From an uncultured Planctomycetales bacterium (GTDB taxonomy: Bacteria; Planctomycetota; Planctomycetia; Isosphaerales; Isosphaeraceae), in the NCBI GenBank assembly GCA_903926465.1, contig CAIYJE010000172.1:1-37012 (forward strand): a stretch of 37,012 bases of DNA. Direction: 5' to 3'. Within the stretch, counting starts at the first letter, position 1; each line of letters starts with the position of its first letter. A program made the translations under genes and the position numbers. The notes under the pieces were generated by a model. That model was not told the origin of the DNA. It saw only the letters and a program-made list of their open reading frames with translations, and searched no databases. Shown piece by piece: positions 16,133 to 23,718 of this stretch.

Positions 16133-17811
16133 ACGCACGAAAGACAAGACAAGACGAGACGAAAGCGAACGGGGTTCACTACACACCGGCAGACCTGGCC
16201 GCATTTCTTGCGGAAGTGACCCTGGCGGCTTCAAGAGATGTTCACGGGCCGGTTCGGGTGCTTGATCCAGCGTGTGGAGACGGTGGGTTACTGAAGGCCA
16301 TTGCAGCGGCCGTGCCGGATTCTGTCCGTTCGCGCATGATCTTTGAGGGGTTTGATACTTCGCCCGAGGCCATCGTGATTGCCGAATCAAATCTTACCGG
16401 TTTGGGCCGGGTGATTCTGCACCGGCAAGACTTTCTTGCTGAGGAAAACTTGTTCCCAGGCACCCAATCCGTTTCGCTCAACGCAGAGCCCACGGGTGTA
16501 AAGTATGATCTGATTATTGCCAACCCGCCCTACGTTCGAACCCAGATCCTGGGGGCAAACCGGGCCAAGGCGCTGGCTCGTCGATTTGGCCTGACTGGCC
16601 GAGTTGACCTTTATCAGGCGTTCGCTCGTGCCATGGTTGGGGTGCTCAAGCCGGGTGGCGTGCTTGGCATGCTGACCTCAAATCGGTTCCTGACCATCAA
16701 GTCTGGGGCATCGCTGCGTGACCTGTTCACCACCGACTTTGACCTCGAAGCCATTTACGATCTGGGTGATACCAAACTCTTTCTTGCCGCGGTGCTGCCT
16801 GTCATTCTTGTGGGCAGGAAGGGCCACCACGCAAATCATCCGTGTGCGTTTCACCGTGTTTATGCGACGCGACATGGAATGATCCATTCCCAGGTCAGGC
16901 GAGATTCGATTCTGCAGGCGCTCCGAGATGAGTTGATGGGAGTGGTGGAAACTCCTGCGGGGTCGTTTTGCATCGAGCGGGGCACACTCAGGGTAGATCC
17001 GCACGATCACTCCTGGTCACTGGCAACCAAGGAATCTTGTGACTGGTTGAATACGATTCGCCGGCACCAGTCTAGAACCTTTGGCGAACTCGGAAAAATT
17101 CGCGTAGGACTCAAAACGACCGCCGATAAGGTTTTCATTCGAACTGCGTGGGAGAGCCTGCCGGACCAACTTCGTCCAGAGCGGGCGTTGATTCACCCGT
17201 TGCTCACCCACCACGTGGCGCAGCGATGGCAGGCCGATCCGCCCCAAAAATTTGTGCTGTACCCCCATGAAGCTCTGGAGGGCAAGCGATATCCGATCGA
17301 CCTGGCTAGGTACCCGAAAGCAGCCGCCTATCTTGAGGCTCATCGAGATCGGTTGTCGGCCCGCCCGTACGTGCGTGACAGTGCTCGACACTGGTATGAG
17401 ATCTGGGTGCCACACAATCCCGACGACTGGAATAAGCCCAAGATTGCTTACCCCGATATTTCAGAACACCCGCGTTTTTGCTTCGATGATACGGGGATGA
17501 TGGTCAACGGAGATTGCTACTGGATCACGCTGAATGAAGGCGTGGATCCAGACTGGCTGTTGCTGATGCTGGCCGTGGCCAATTCAACGTTCATCACCAA
17601 ATTTTATGATGTGATGTTTCACAATAAGTTGTATGCGGGGCGCCGGCGGTTCATGACGCAGTATGTGGAGAAATTCCCGCTGCCTGACCTGGCCCGATGC
17701 CCGGCAATCGTTCAGGCGGTGAAGCAACTTCTGGAAAATGGTCTGTCGACCTGGGCCGAACAGCAATTGAACCGCCAGGTCTGGGAATCGTTCGGTCTTC
17801 GCGAAGAGTAA
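16129..17811 (+). CDS. Eco57I/TaqI-like class I N6-adenine DNA methyltransferase
   Basis: Predicted to transfer methyl from SAM to adenine N6 in a specific DNA sequence. The 560-residue product has the G-V-H-Y-T-P entry motif (15-20), SAM motif I D-P-A-C-G-D-G (46-52), an acidic F-D-T-S motif II, and the catalytic motif IV N-P-P-Y (132-135). The last ~250 residues resemble the TaqI-type C-terminal specificity domain with many aromatic and charged positions (Y-E-I-W-V-P-H-N). No restriction nuclease motif or partner gene is seen, so it may be an orphan or a bifunctional type IIG enzyme with an unrecognised nuclease part. ATG 16129 overlaps the tsaE stop (ATGA). An earlier open frame to 16051 merely re-reads tsaE. 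The recognition site is unknown. Confidence 0.88.
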   Translation: MNARKTRQDETKANGVHYTPADLAAFLAEVTLAASRDVHGPVRVLDPACGDGGLLKAIAAAVPDSVRSRMIFEGFDTSPEAIVIAESNLTGLGRVILHRQDFLAEENLFPGTQSVSLNAEPTGVKYDLIIANPPYVRTQILGANRAKALARRFGLTGRVDLYQAFARAMVGVLKPGGVLGMLTSNRFLTIKSGASLRDLFTTDFDLEAIYDLGDTKLFLAAVLPVILVGRKGHHANHPCAFHRVYATRHGMIHSQVRRDSILQALRDELMGVVETPAGSFCIERGTLRVDPHDHSWSLATKESCDWLNTIRRHQSRTFGELGKIRVGLKTTADKVFIRTAWESLPDQLRPERALIHPLLTHHVAQRWQADPPQKFVLYPHEALEGKRYPIDLARYPKAAAYLEAHRDRLSARPYVRDSARHWYEIWVPHNPDDWNKPKIAYPDISEHPRFCFDDTGMMVNGDCYWITLNEGVDPDWLLLMLAVANSTFITKFYDVMFHNKLYAGRRRFMTQYVEKFPLPDLARCPAIVQAVKQLLENGLSTWAEQQLNRQVWESFGLREE

Positions 17812-17986
17812 GCTTGACGGGCCTGATGACCGGTAGATTGCAGCGGTACCCATCTGTGTTCTACGCAAGCTGACCAAGCGATGGAGCGGAACTACAAGCC
17901 TCAAAGCGCAACTTCAAAGTGCGTGAGCGAGTGGATCTGCTCTCGGCCTCGCTTCGTTCAGGCCGTTATAGACGTCATTGGAGCCG

Positions 17987-18016
17987 CATTGGGGTCATGA
18001 GTTCATGGCCCCAATG
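17987..18016. repeat. Inverted repeat between convergent genes
   Basis: Two 14-base arms (17987-18000 and 18003-18016) are complementary apart from one T-G wobble, separated by only two bases. The repeat covers the last codons and stop of the transaldolase. It lies downstream of both the methylase and the transaldolase and could end transcripts from either side, but neither side has a T run. Confidence 0.45.
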
Positions 18017-18852
18017 GCTTGCGGTAATTCTGATGGTCGAGCGTTCTCGGAAATGGCCGGTTGATTCGGGAGCGTCTCGGGATAGAACTGAGAGTTGAGC
18101 TTCGAGAGTGTGCTTGCGTTGGTGAAGCCAACTGGGTCGAGCTGGAAGCCGGCCGCAACGGCATCGCCGCGGAACATTCTCACCGTCTCCAGAGAGTATT
18201 CATCAAGGTCTTTATTGATCAGGTCGAGTTTTCGGATCAGGTCGTACGTAACCGTGATGATATGGCAGCCAACCTGATTCGCCTGCACGATATTGAGAAG
18301 TTCTCGCGGGCTTGCCCAGATCAGTTCGAGCTGGGGGTACATGGCCAGTTGGTTCACGCTGGCCGCGATCAACGGGAGGGGATCTCGTCCTGTGTCGGCA
18401 ACTCGGCCCGCGAACACCGAGACGTAGCTAGACGGGCCGTCGGCAAGCGCCTCGGAGACTTCACGGACCTGTTCCAGAGTCATCAAGGCCGTCACGTTTT
18501 GCTTGACCTTGGCTCTTGCCAGAGCACGGATCAGCGGCAGGGACGACTGGCCTTCCGTGTTCGTGACGGGAATCTTCACATAGACGTTCTCTCCCCACGA
18601 TGCGATCTGATGGGCTTGCGCTTCCATCTCATCGAACGAGTCAGAGAAAACCTCCAGCGAGATGGGACGGTCGGCGATTACCAGGAGAAGATCTCGTGCG
18701 AAAGCTTCATAGTTGGTAACGCCGGCCAAGCGCATCAAGGTAGGATTGGTCGTGAAGCCGACAATCCTGGGGTCTTGATACAGGTCGAGCATTCTGGCGC
18801 GGTCGGCACCATCGGCGAAAATCTTGACTTTCAGGTTCGTTGTTTTACTCAT
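17995..18852 (-). CDS. Transaldolase-family protein
   Basis: Class I aldolase-fold enzyme expected to move a dihydroxyacetone unit between fructose 6-phosphate and erythrose 4-phosphate, giving sedoheptulose 7-phosphate and glyceraldehyde 3-phosphate. The 285-residue product has F-A-D-G-A-D (12-17), G-F-T-T-N-P-T-L-M (32-40), the Schiff-base Lys in V-Y-V-K-I-P-V-T-N (K93) and S-V-F-A-G-R-V-A-D-T-G (about 144-154). GAAAGG sits upstream of ATG 18850-18852. It is the last gene of the five-gene heptose operon, 18 bases after gmhB, and could supply sedoheptulose 7-phosphate to the SIS isomerase (inference from context). No transketolase is in the window. Confidence 0.92.
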   Translation of the reverse strand: MSKTTNLKVKIFADGADRARMLDLYQDPRIVGFTTNPTLMRLAGVTNYEAFARDLLLVIADRPISLEVFSDSFDEMEAQAHQIASWGENVYVKIPVTNTEGQSSLPLIRALARAKVKQNVTALMTLEQVREVSEALADGPSSYVSVFAGRVADTGRDPLPLIAASVNQLAMYPQLELIWASPRELLNIVQANQVGCHIITVTYDLIRKLDLINKDLDEYSLETVRMFRGDAVAAGFQLDPVGFTNASTLSKLNSQFYPETLPNQPAISENARPSELPQAIGAMNS

Positions 18853-18870
18853 TGGTTGCCTTTCAGAGTT

Positions 18871-19446
18871 TTAAAGTTTGGTTTGTTGAAGGATCCAGGT
18901 TACGGCATCAGATAAACACGTAACGGTTTGAGTGGCGGGTGGTTCTGGCTTTTTTTCGTCATAGCCGCAGTCAATCCAGACGGTTCGGCAGTTCGCTCGC
19001 TGGCCGGCTTCGATGTCTCGCCACCGATCCCCGATCATGAAACTGGCAGTTAGATTGATCGAGTAAGCAACCGATGCCTCAAGTAAGAGGCCAGGGTTTG
19101 GTTTGCGCCGGGGGCAATCGTCACCATCGTCATAGCAGACCAGGATTTCATGGATCGGCAATTCGGAGAGCAGTTGGGCGTTCATGGCTTTGACCTGTTC
19201 CCGGGTCTGGGTGCCCCTGGCCACGTCGGGTTGATTGGTCGCTCCGATCAGAAGAAATCCCGCATCTCTCAGGCGACAGAGGGCCTCGAAAGTTCCCGGA
19301 ATGATTTCGAGTTCCTGGAGCGAGGCTGGTGGGTAAGGTTTCCCTACTCGAAGCACGGCGTGATTCAGCACACCGTCTCGATCGAGAAACACCGCCCGGT
19401 TTCCCAGATATGAGCTTGGTTTTGGGTTCAGCGGATCGACTCCCAT
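18871..19446 (-). CDS. gmhB: HAD-IIIA phosphatase, GmhB-like (heptose 1,7-bisphosphate 7-phosphatase)
   Basis: HAD-superfamily phosphatase of 191 residues. The nucleophile motif F-L-D-R-D-G-V-L-N (20-28, D22 and D24), T-N-Q (about 70-72), K-P-N-P-G and I-G-D-R-W-R-D-I-E-A-G (motif IV) are visible. In the operon it would remove the 7-phosphate of D-glycero-D-manno-heptose 1,7-bisphosphate. The zinc loop of E. coli GmhB (C-x-H then C-x-C) is only partly kept: the corresponding stretch is V-C-Y-D-D-G-D-D-C-P-R-R-K-P, with two cysteines and no His. The start ATG 19444-19446 lies inside the end of the gmhA-like gene (19-base overlap) after GAGGGAG. A histidinol-phosphatase-type role is possible but context favours heptose. 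Confidence 0.85.
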   Translation of the reverse strand: MGVDPLNPKPSSYLGNRAVFLDRDGVLNHAVLRVGKPYPPASLQELEIIPGTFEALCRLRDAGFLLIGATNQPDVARGTQTREQVKAMNAQLLSELPIHEILVCYDDGDDCPRRKPNPGLLLEASVAYSINLTASFMIGDRWRDIEAGQRANCRTVWIDCGYDEKKPEPPATQTVTCLSDAVTWILQQTKL

Positions 19447-20024
19447 TTTGTCTCCCTCGCTTTGAGTTTTGGGTGAGAGACCAGGAGGTGCCAGATGACT
19501 GCCTGAAATGCCTCGGTATGGGGAGTGATATGCGCGGCATTGACGGTGGGAACCACCACGCAGGCGGTGGCAACCTGGGCCGTGTACCCCCCGTCGTTTC
19601 CCACGATTCCGAGTATCGGAGTACCCACCTGCTTTGCGTACTGAACCGCCAGGACCAGATTGGTACTGACGTTCTTTTCAAGGTTTCCACCACCTACCGA
19701 AAGAACCAAGATCAGATCTTCTGGTCTCAGTCGGCTGATTTTTAGCCATTCGACGAATACGGATGCCCAGCCCTCGTCGTTGGTTCTGGCGGTTAGCTCC
19801 GAGATATTATCTGTTGGGGCATAGGCTTCGATCCCGGTGATTTTGCGGAAGTCATTGACTGCATGAGAGGCGTTGCCCGCGCTGCCTCCCACTCCAAGGA
19901 TGAAAAGTCGCCCATTCCGTTCACGGGTTTCGGCCAGGAGAATGGCCATTTGTTCGATAGCTGCAATGTCCAGGGCTTCAATCACTTGCCGGGCTTCCGA
20001 CAAGAACTGGATGGCGTGCGTCAC
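19428..20024 (-). CDS. gmhA: SIS-domain sugar-phosphate isomerase, GmhA-like
   Basis: Predicted to turn sedoheptulose 7-phosphate into D-glycero-D-manno-heptose 7-phosphate. The 198-residue SIS-domain protein has G-V-G-G-S-A-G-N-A-S-H (43-53) and a second phosphate-binding S-V-G-G-G-N segment (near 109-114), followed by N-D-G-G-Y (about 143-147). The C-terminus carries the H-T-E-A-F-Q-A-V-I-W-H helix. The motif after the first Ser differs from E. coli GmhA (Asp where the catalytic Glu is expected: H-A-V-N-D-F), so the isomerase assignment rests partly on the neighbours. The start is a GTG at 20022-20024 overlapping the stop of the nucleotidyltransferase gene (GTGA). Confidence 0.8.
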   Translation of the reverse strand: MTHAIQFLSEARQVIEALDIAAIEQMAILLAETRERNGRLFILGVGGSAGNASHAVNDFRKITGIEAYAPTDNISELTARTNDEGWASVFVEWLKISRLRPEDLILVLSVGGGNLEKNVSTNLVLAVQYAKQVGTPILGIVGNDGGYTAQVATACVVVPTVNAAHITPHTEAFQAVIWHLLVSHPKLKARETKWESIR

Positions 20025-20758
20025 GATAGGACTTCCGATGATTGAATTCCGGTTACTGTGGAAAGCCGCCCTTGCGTTTCGTTAAGTCCATCAACCGAGC
20101 CGATTTCATAGAACCGCTCGTGGACTTCAAATCCCGCGAGGTCACCCTGCCTCAGCAGCTTTTGAAAGCTGGAGTGGAGATCGAAAGCGCCGGTCTCGGG
20201 AATCGTCTCGAATGTTTTACGATTCCAGATGCTGAGGCCATAGTCGATGTAGTGCATGGCGGGCGTGCGTGTGACCTTGTCGTAGGCAACAATAGAGCCA
20301 TTTTGGAACTCGACGTTGCTGGTATCCCAGCAGCCCTGATTCCGGAACACGGTCATGAGCGCGGGTTTGCCGGTCGTCTCGTAAGCCTGCTGGATAGATT
20401 GGTAGTCACACTCAAGATACGAATCGCCATACAGGACGAAAAAATCAGCGCTCAGCATTGGAAGCGCGTTCTTCAACGCGCCGGCCGTGCCCCGTAAGGA
20501 TGGGCCGTCGAAGGAATACTGGATGTCGATATCAAAACCTGGGCCGTTGCGAACCGTTTCAACCACGCGCTCGCCCAGGTATCCCAGACAAAGAACCACC
20601 GTGCTCACCCCCTGCCCTTGGAGTTGGCGGAGTTGATGGTAAATGAAGGGTTGGCCTGCGATCTCCAGCAAGCATTTGGGCGTTTCTCGAGTGAGTGGGC
20701 CCAGACGGGTTGCGAGCCCACCTGCAAGAATGGCCACAGGGAGCCGACTGGTGTTCAT
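20021..20758 (-). CDS. hddC: Sugar-phosphate nucleotidyltransferase, HddC-like
   Basis: Transfers a nucleotide to a sugar 1-phosphate; in this operon the expected product is GDP-heptose or another NDP-heptose. The 245-residue protein starts with V-A-I-L-A-G-G-L-A-T-R-L-G (8-20) and P-K-C-L-L-E-I-A-G-Q-P-F (27-38), the signature of the RmlA/GlmU-type family, and has the metal-binding G-D-S-Y-L (Y-G-D-S-Y-L-E-C-D) near 110. The base preference cannot be read from sequence. It starts with ATG overlapping the kinase stop (ATGA at 20755-20758). Confidence 0.85.
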   Translation of the reverse strand: MNTSRLPVAILAGGLATRLGPLTRETPKCLLEIAGQPFIYHQLRQLQGQGVSTVVLCLGYLGERVVETVRNGPGFDIDIQYSFDGPSLRGTAGALKNALPMLSADFFVLYGDSYLECDYQSIQQAYETTGKPALMTVFRNQGCWDTSNVEFQNGSIVAYDKVTRTPAMHYIDYGLSIWNRKTFETIPETGAFDLHSSFQKLLRQGDLAGFEVHERFYEIGSVDGLNETQGRLSTVTGIQSSEVLS

Positions 20759-21735
20759 TGCGAGACCACCTTGGTGCCTTCGAAATCAAATCGAAAGCGA
20801 ACTTCGTGTAAGCCTTGCTCGGACATCACCTGGCGAACGCGTGCGACATCGTGACAGAGAAACATCAAGAAACCGCCACCACCAGCGCCAATGAGTTTGC
20901 CGCCAAGGGCACCGTTCTTCATGCCGATGTCGTACCAGTGATTAATCTGATCATTACTGATTGATGTCGACCGTTTTCGTTTGTGCTCCCAGTGCTCATT
21001 CATCAACACGCCAAACTGCTGAAGGTTGCCTGCCTCCAACGCCACCTTGATTTCCTGGCCAAGTTGTTTGACGTCATGCATATTCTCCAGAATTGTCCGG
21101 TCGTTGTTCTTGCTACGATCGTCTTGGTCTTTGAGAATTGTACTCGCGGATCGTGTGTAGCCCGTGAAAAAGAGGAGTAAGTGATCCTCCATATCGTGCA
21201 TGGTTCGCGTGCTGACTTTCAGCGGTCTGACCTCGACGGGTCCCTTCGTCGGAAAGTTGAAACAGGTCATGCCGCCGTACGCGGCAATATACTGGTCTTG
21301 CTTGCCAACCGGTTCTTTCAAGATGTCGATCTCAAGCTGACAAGCTTGTTCGGCAAGTTCGGAAGTGGAGATCAGGTTTTTCAAGTGGAGATGAAGGGCC
21401 TTGAGCAATGCGGTAGAAAAGCTACCCGAGGATCCGAGACCAGTTCCGGCAGGAATATCGGCCGTACTGGTGATTTCTAACCGGTGATCCTGATAGCCGA
21501 GTAGTCGTAATGCCTCTCGAATCAACGGATGTTCGATCTCGTCGAGCTTTTCAACCTCTTCGAGCTTTGAATATTTCAGGAGAAACTTGGGAATAAAGCG
21601 ATCATTGATCTGAATGTAAACATACTTATCAATTGCCGCAGAGATCAGCGATCCACCATGTTCTTGGTAGTAAGAAGGGAGGTCGGTTCCACCACCGCCA
21701 AGAGAGATCCGCATCGGACTTCGTGTCATGATCAT
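20755..21735 (-). CDS. hddA: GHMP-family heptose 7-phosphate 1-kinase, HddA-like
   Basis: Predicted to phosphorylate D-glycero-D-manno-heptose 7-phosphate at C1. The GHMP motifs are visible: R-S-P-M-R-I-S-L-G-G-G-G-T-D-L-P (5-20), the ATP-loop P-A-G-T-G-L-G-S-S-G-S-F (about 96-107), and the C-terminal G-A-G-G-G-G-F-L-M-F. The predicted 326-residue length suits HddA (about 340). I chose ATG 21733-21735; the frame is open to 21837, but those 34 residues precede the conserved start and look unlike a GHMP N-terminus. No strong ribosome site is seen. Its base composition is lower in GC than most of the window (25 of 60 G/C at 21541-21600). Confidence 0.87.
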   Translation of the reverse strand: MIMTRSPMRISLGGGGTDLPSYYQEHGGSLISAAIDKYVYIQINDRFIPKFLLKYSKLEEVEKLDEIEHPLIREALRLLGYQDHRLEITSTADIPAGTGLGSSGSFSTALLKALHLHLKNLISTSELAEQACQLEIDILKEPVGKQDQYIAAYGGMTCFNFPTKGPVEVRPLKVSTRTMHDMEDHLLLFFTGYTRSASTILKDQDDRSKNNDRTILENMHDVKQLGQEIKVALEAGNLQQFGVLMNEHWEHKRKRSTSISNDQINHWYDIGMKNGALGGKLIGAGGGGFLMFLCHDVARVRQVMSEQGLHEVRFRFDFEGTKVVSQ

Positions 21736-22634
21736 AACGCTGGAGCTCACATGGTCGTCGTTGAATATCTGTAATGCATTCAGTGAGTCGTACGAAACGT
21801 AAGATGAGGTTCCTGCGAGACTATTTTCTACCAACAACGGCCTGATTCATGTCGCGAGATTGAATAGCGGCTGGCCAAGCCTTGGAGGACTTGTGCGGTG
21901 TCTCTTGGATGCGCGGTTTGCAGCGTCGGGTTTCTCAAGCGGTTGGTCAGCACCGAGCTTCAGAGGCTGAAGTGGCAGAGCGGTATTGGAAAGTCCATGG
22001 TTGACTTCAATGAAACACCGCTCGCCGTCTGTGGCCAAAGTCATGTTGCAATGATCAGACATGAAAGTACGCCTGTTTCATGGAAAGTTTGTCGGCAGGC
22101 CTACTTCGTTTCGATTGGCACCGCCGCTCTTGGGCAGACTGGTGTCAACCGATCAGACTCGGTTCCTTCCAAACTTGATTCATTATGCGCCAGACCGCAG
22201 TTTCTGGAGGAATTGTGGTCAAAACTGCATGGATTCGCAGAATCGTGAACCTGAGATGTCGAAAAAATGAATCAAAGTGACGAAAGCCTTGCGCAGAATG
22301 ATGGTTTGGAGCGACTTTAGCTGGTCTATACCGGTTGGATCGTGGTTTTGGTGAATCACGTAGATTTCGGTGCATTACTGCCCGTGAAGTGGCTCTCAAG
22401 CGTGGTGTATATTTATGTGCCAGCGTTGGTGCTGGTGTGAAAGGTTGGGAGAACGTTGATGTCTCCAGTTTTTGGTGACAGGGAACCGATGCCGGATCTC
22501 GCCAGGGTTTGGGGAACCGGCCGTCTTGGACTTGATGTTCAAGTCAAGGAAAGAATTCGTGAGACGTTTTAACAATGCTTCGGCCTTGCTCGTGTAAAGT
22601 TTTAAGGCCAGGCGTTCTCTATAACGAGTGAACT
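21736..22634. other. Gene-poor spacer between the divergent heptose and glycan operons
   Basis: Nearly 900 bases hold no convincing gene. The short open frames that exist (for example 21898-22248 on + and 22145-22399 on -) lack ribosome sites and protein-like composition. Parts are AT-richer than the flanks (25 of 60 G/C at 22261-22320). Promoters for the kinase operon (leftward) and the GT2 operon (rightward) should lie here. I could not place a sigma-70 pair with confidence. A small RNA or a decayed gene is possible. Confidence 0.5.
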
Positions 22635-23636
22635 ATGGAATTGTCGGTTGTGGTTCCTGTATACAATGAGGAAGAAAATATCCCTGGATTCCTTGATCAA
22701 ATTGCGCCAATCCTGGATGGGATTACTGCTGACTATGAAATTATCTTCTGCATGGACCCGAGTCGAGATGCCACCGAAGCCGTGATTTTGGAACGTCGGC
22801 AAGTTGACCCGCGGATCAAGCTCTTGAAATTCTCAAGACGGGTTGGACAACCGTTTGCGACGTTGGCTGGTATGCAGTATTCCATCGGTCAAGCTGTGGT
22901 GGTCATGGATGTCGATCTTCAGGACCCACCCGAGCTATTGCTGCAAATGGTATCACGCTGGAAAAGTGGGTTTGACGTCGTCATGGCACAGCGGCGCAAA
23001 CGTACGGGGGAGCCGATCATCAGGTCGGTAGTTGCCCATCTTGGGTACAAGATGATCAATCGGATTGCCGATGTGGAGATACCGCCCAACACCGGTGACT
23101 TTCGGCTGATGAGTCGTCGTGTTGTGAATGAGGTGTGTCGGTTGAAGGAATGCCATGGGTTTTTGCGGGGTCTGGTTGCGCTGGTGGGATTCAAACAAAC
23201 GCTGATTCCGTTTGATCGGCCTCCGAGGCACGCGGGCAAGACGCATTACAACCGGTTTCTGGGTTCACTACGGATTGGGTTCAACGGTTTTTTTTGCTTC
23301 TCAAGTTACATGCTCACGCTGAGTACACAGATGGGTTTGGTTTCCGTGTTGCTCGCGGTTTTGCTGACGATTGGGAGTCTTGTTGAGCAGTTGGGTGGGT
23401 TTCGGTTCCCGATTGCTCATTCCGCGGTCATTATTCTGGTTTTGTTCCTGGGTGGGTGTCAGCTCCTGACAATCGGTATCCTTGGCGAATACCTGGGCCG
23501 AATTTATGACGAGGTTCGCCAGCGTCCCAAATTCATCATCGATCAGATGTTTGGATTTGACGATCAGCCGCACTTGGTGCCTGTCGCAGACCATGGCCAT
23601 GCTTCGGTCTCTTTAGCTGGAGATTCTGGGAAATGA
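22635..23636 (+). CDS. GT2 glycosyltransferase with C-terminal membrane spans (DPM1/ArnC/GtrB-like)
   Basis: Probably moves a sugar from an NDP donor to a polyprenyl phosphate at the membrane. The 333-residue protein has an N-terminal GT-A domain with V-V-P-V-Y-N-E-E-E-N (6-15), the D-V-D-L-Q-D-P-P-E-L donor/metal motif (near 94-103), then the N-T-G-D-F-R-L-M segment. Two hydrophobic spans follow: about 235-255 (M-G-L-V-S-V-L-L-A-V-L-L) and 268-290 (A-V-I-I-L-V-L-F-L-G-G). The C-terminus G-E-Y-L-G-R-I-Y-D-E-V is typical of the ArnC/GtrB type. ATG 22635 follows GAGTG. It opens the rightward glycan operon. The lipid-linked sugar made could serve the polytopic transferase at the operon end. Confidence 0.92.
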   Translation: MELSVVVPVYNEEENIPGFLDQIAPILDGITADYEIIFCMDPSRDATEAVILERRQVDPRIKLLKFSRRVGQPFATLAGMQYSIGQAVVVMDVDLQDPPELLLQMVSRWKSGFDVVMAQRRKRTGEPIIRSVVAHLGYKMINRIADVEIPPNTGDFRLMSRRVVNEVCRLKECHGFLRGLVALVGFKQTLIPFDRPPRHAGKTHYNRFLGSLRIGFNGFFCFSSYMLTLSTQMGLVSVLLAVLLTIGSLVEQLGGFRFPIAHSAVIILVLFLGGCQLLTIGILGEYLGRIYDEVRQRPKFIIDQMFGFDDQPHLVPVADHGHASVSLAGDSGK

Positions 23637-23718
23637 GCTCTTGGTTCCTGGTTGTTTGTCACCTAGCTGATTGGATCGAATGTCTAGACGCTGGCATCGA
23701 ACCGGGTGGCTTTGAAAT

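Noticed and set aside
21898-22399. Short open frames in the spacer between the two sugar operons
   Set aside because: No ribosome site, unlikely composition and no family resemblance in either strand.
22586-22625. Possible sigma-70 promoter before the GT2 gene (TTGCTC and TATAAC)
   Set aside because: The spacing between the two boxes is about 28 bases, far from the usual 16-18, so it does not form a credible pair.
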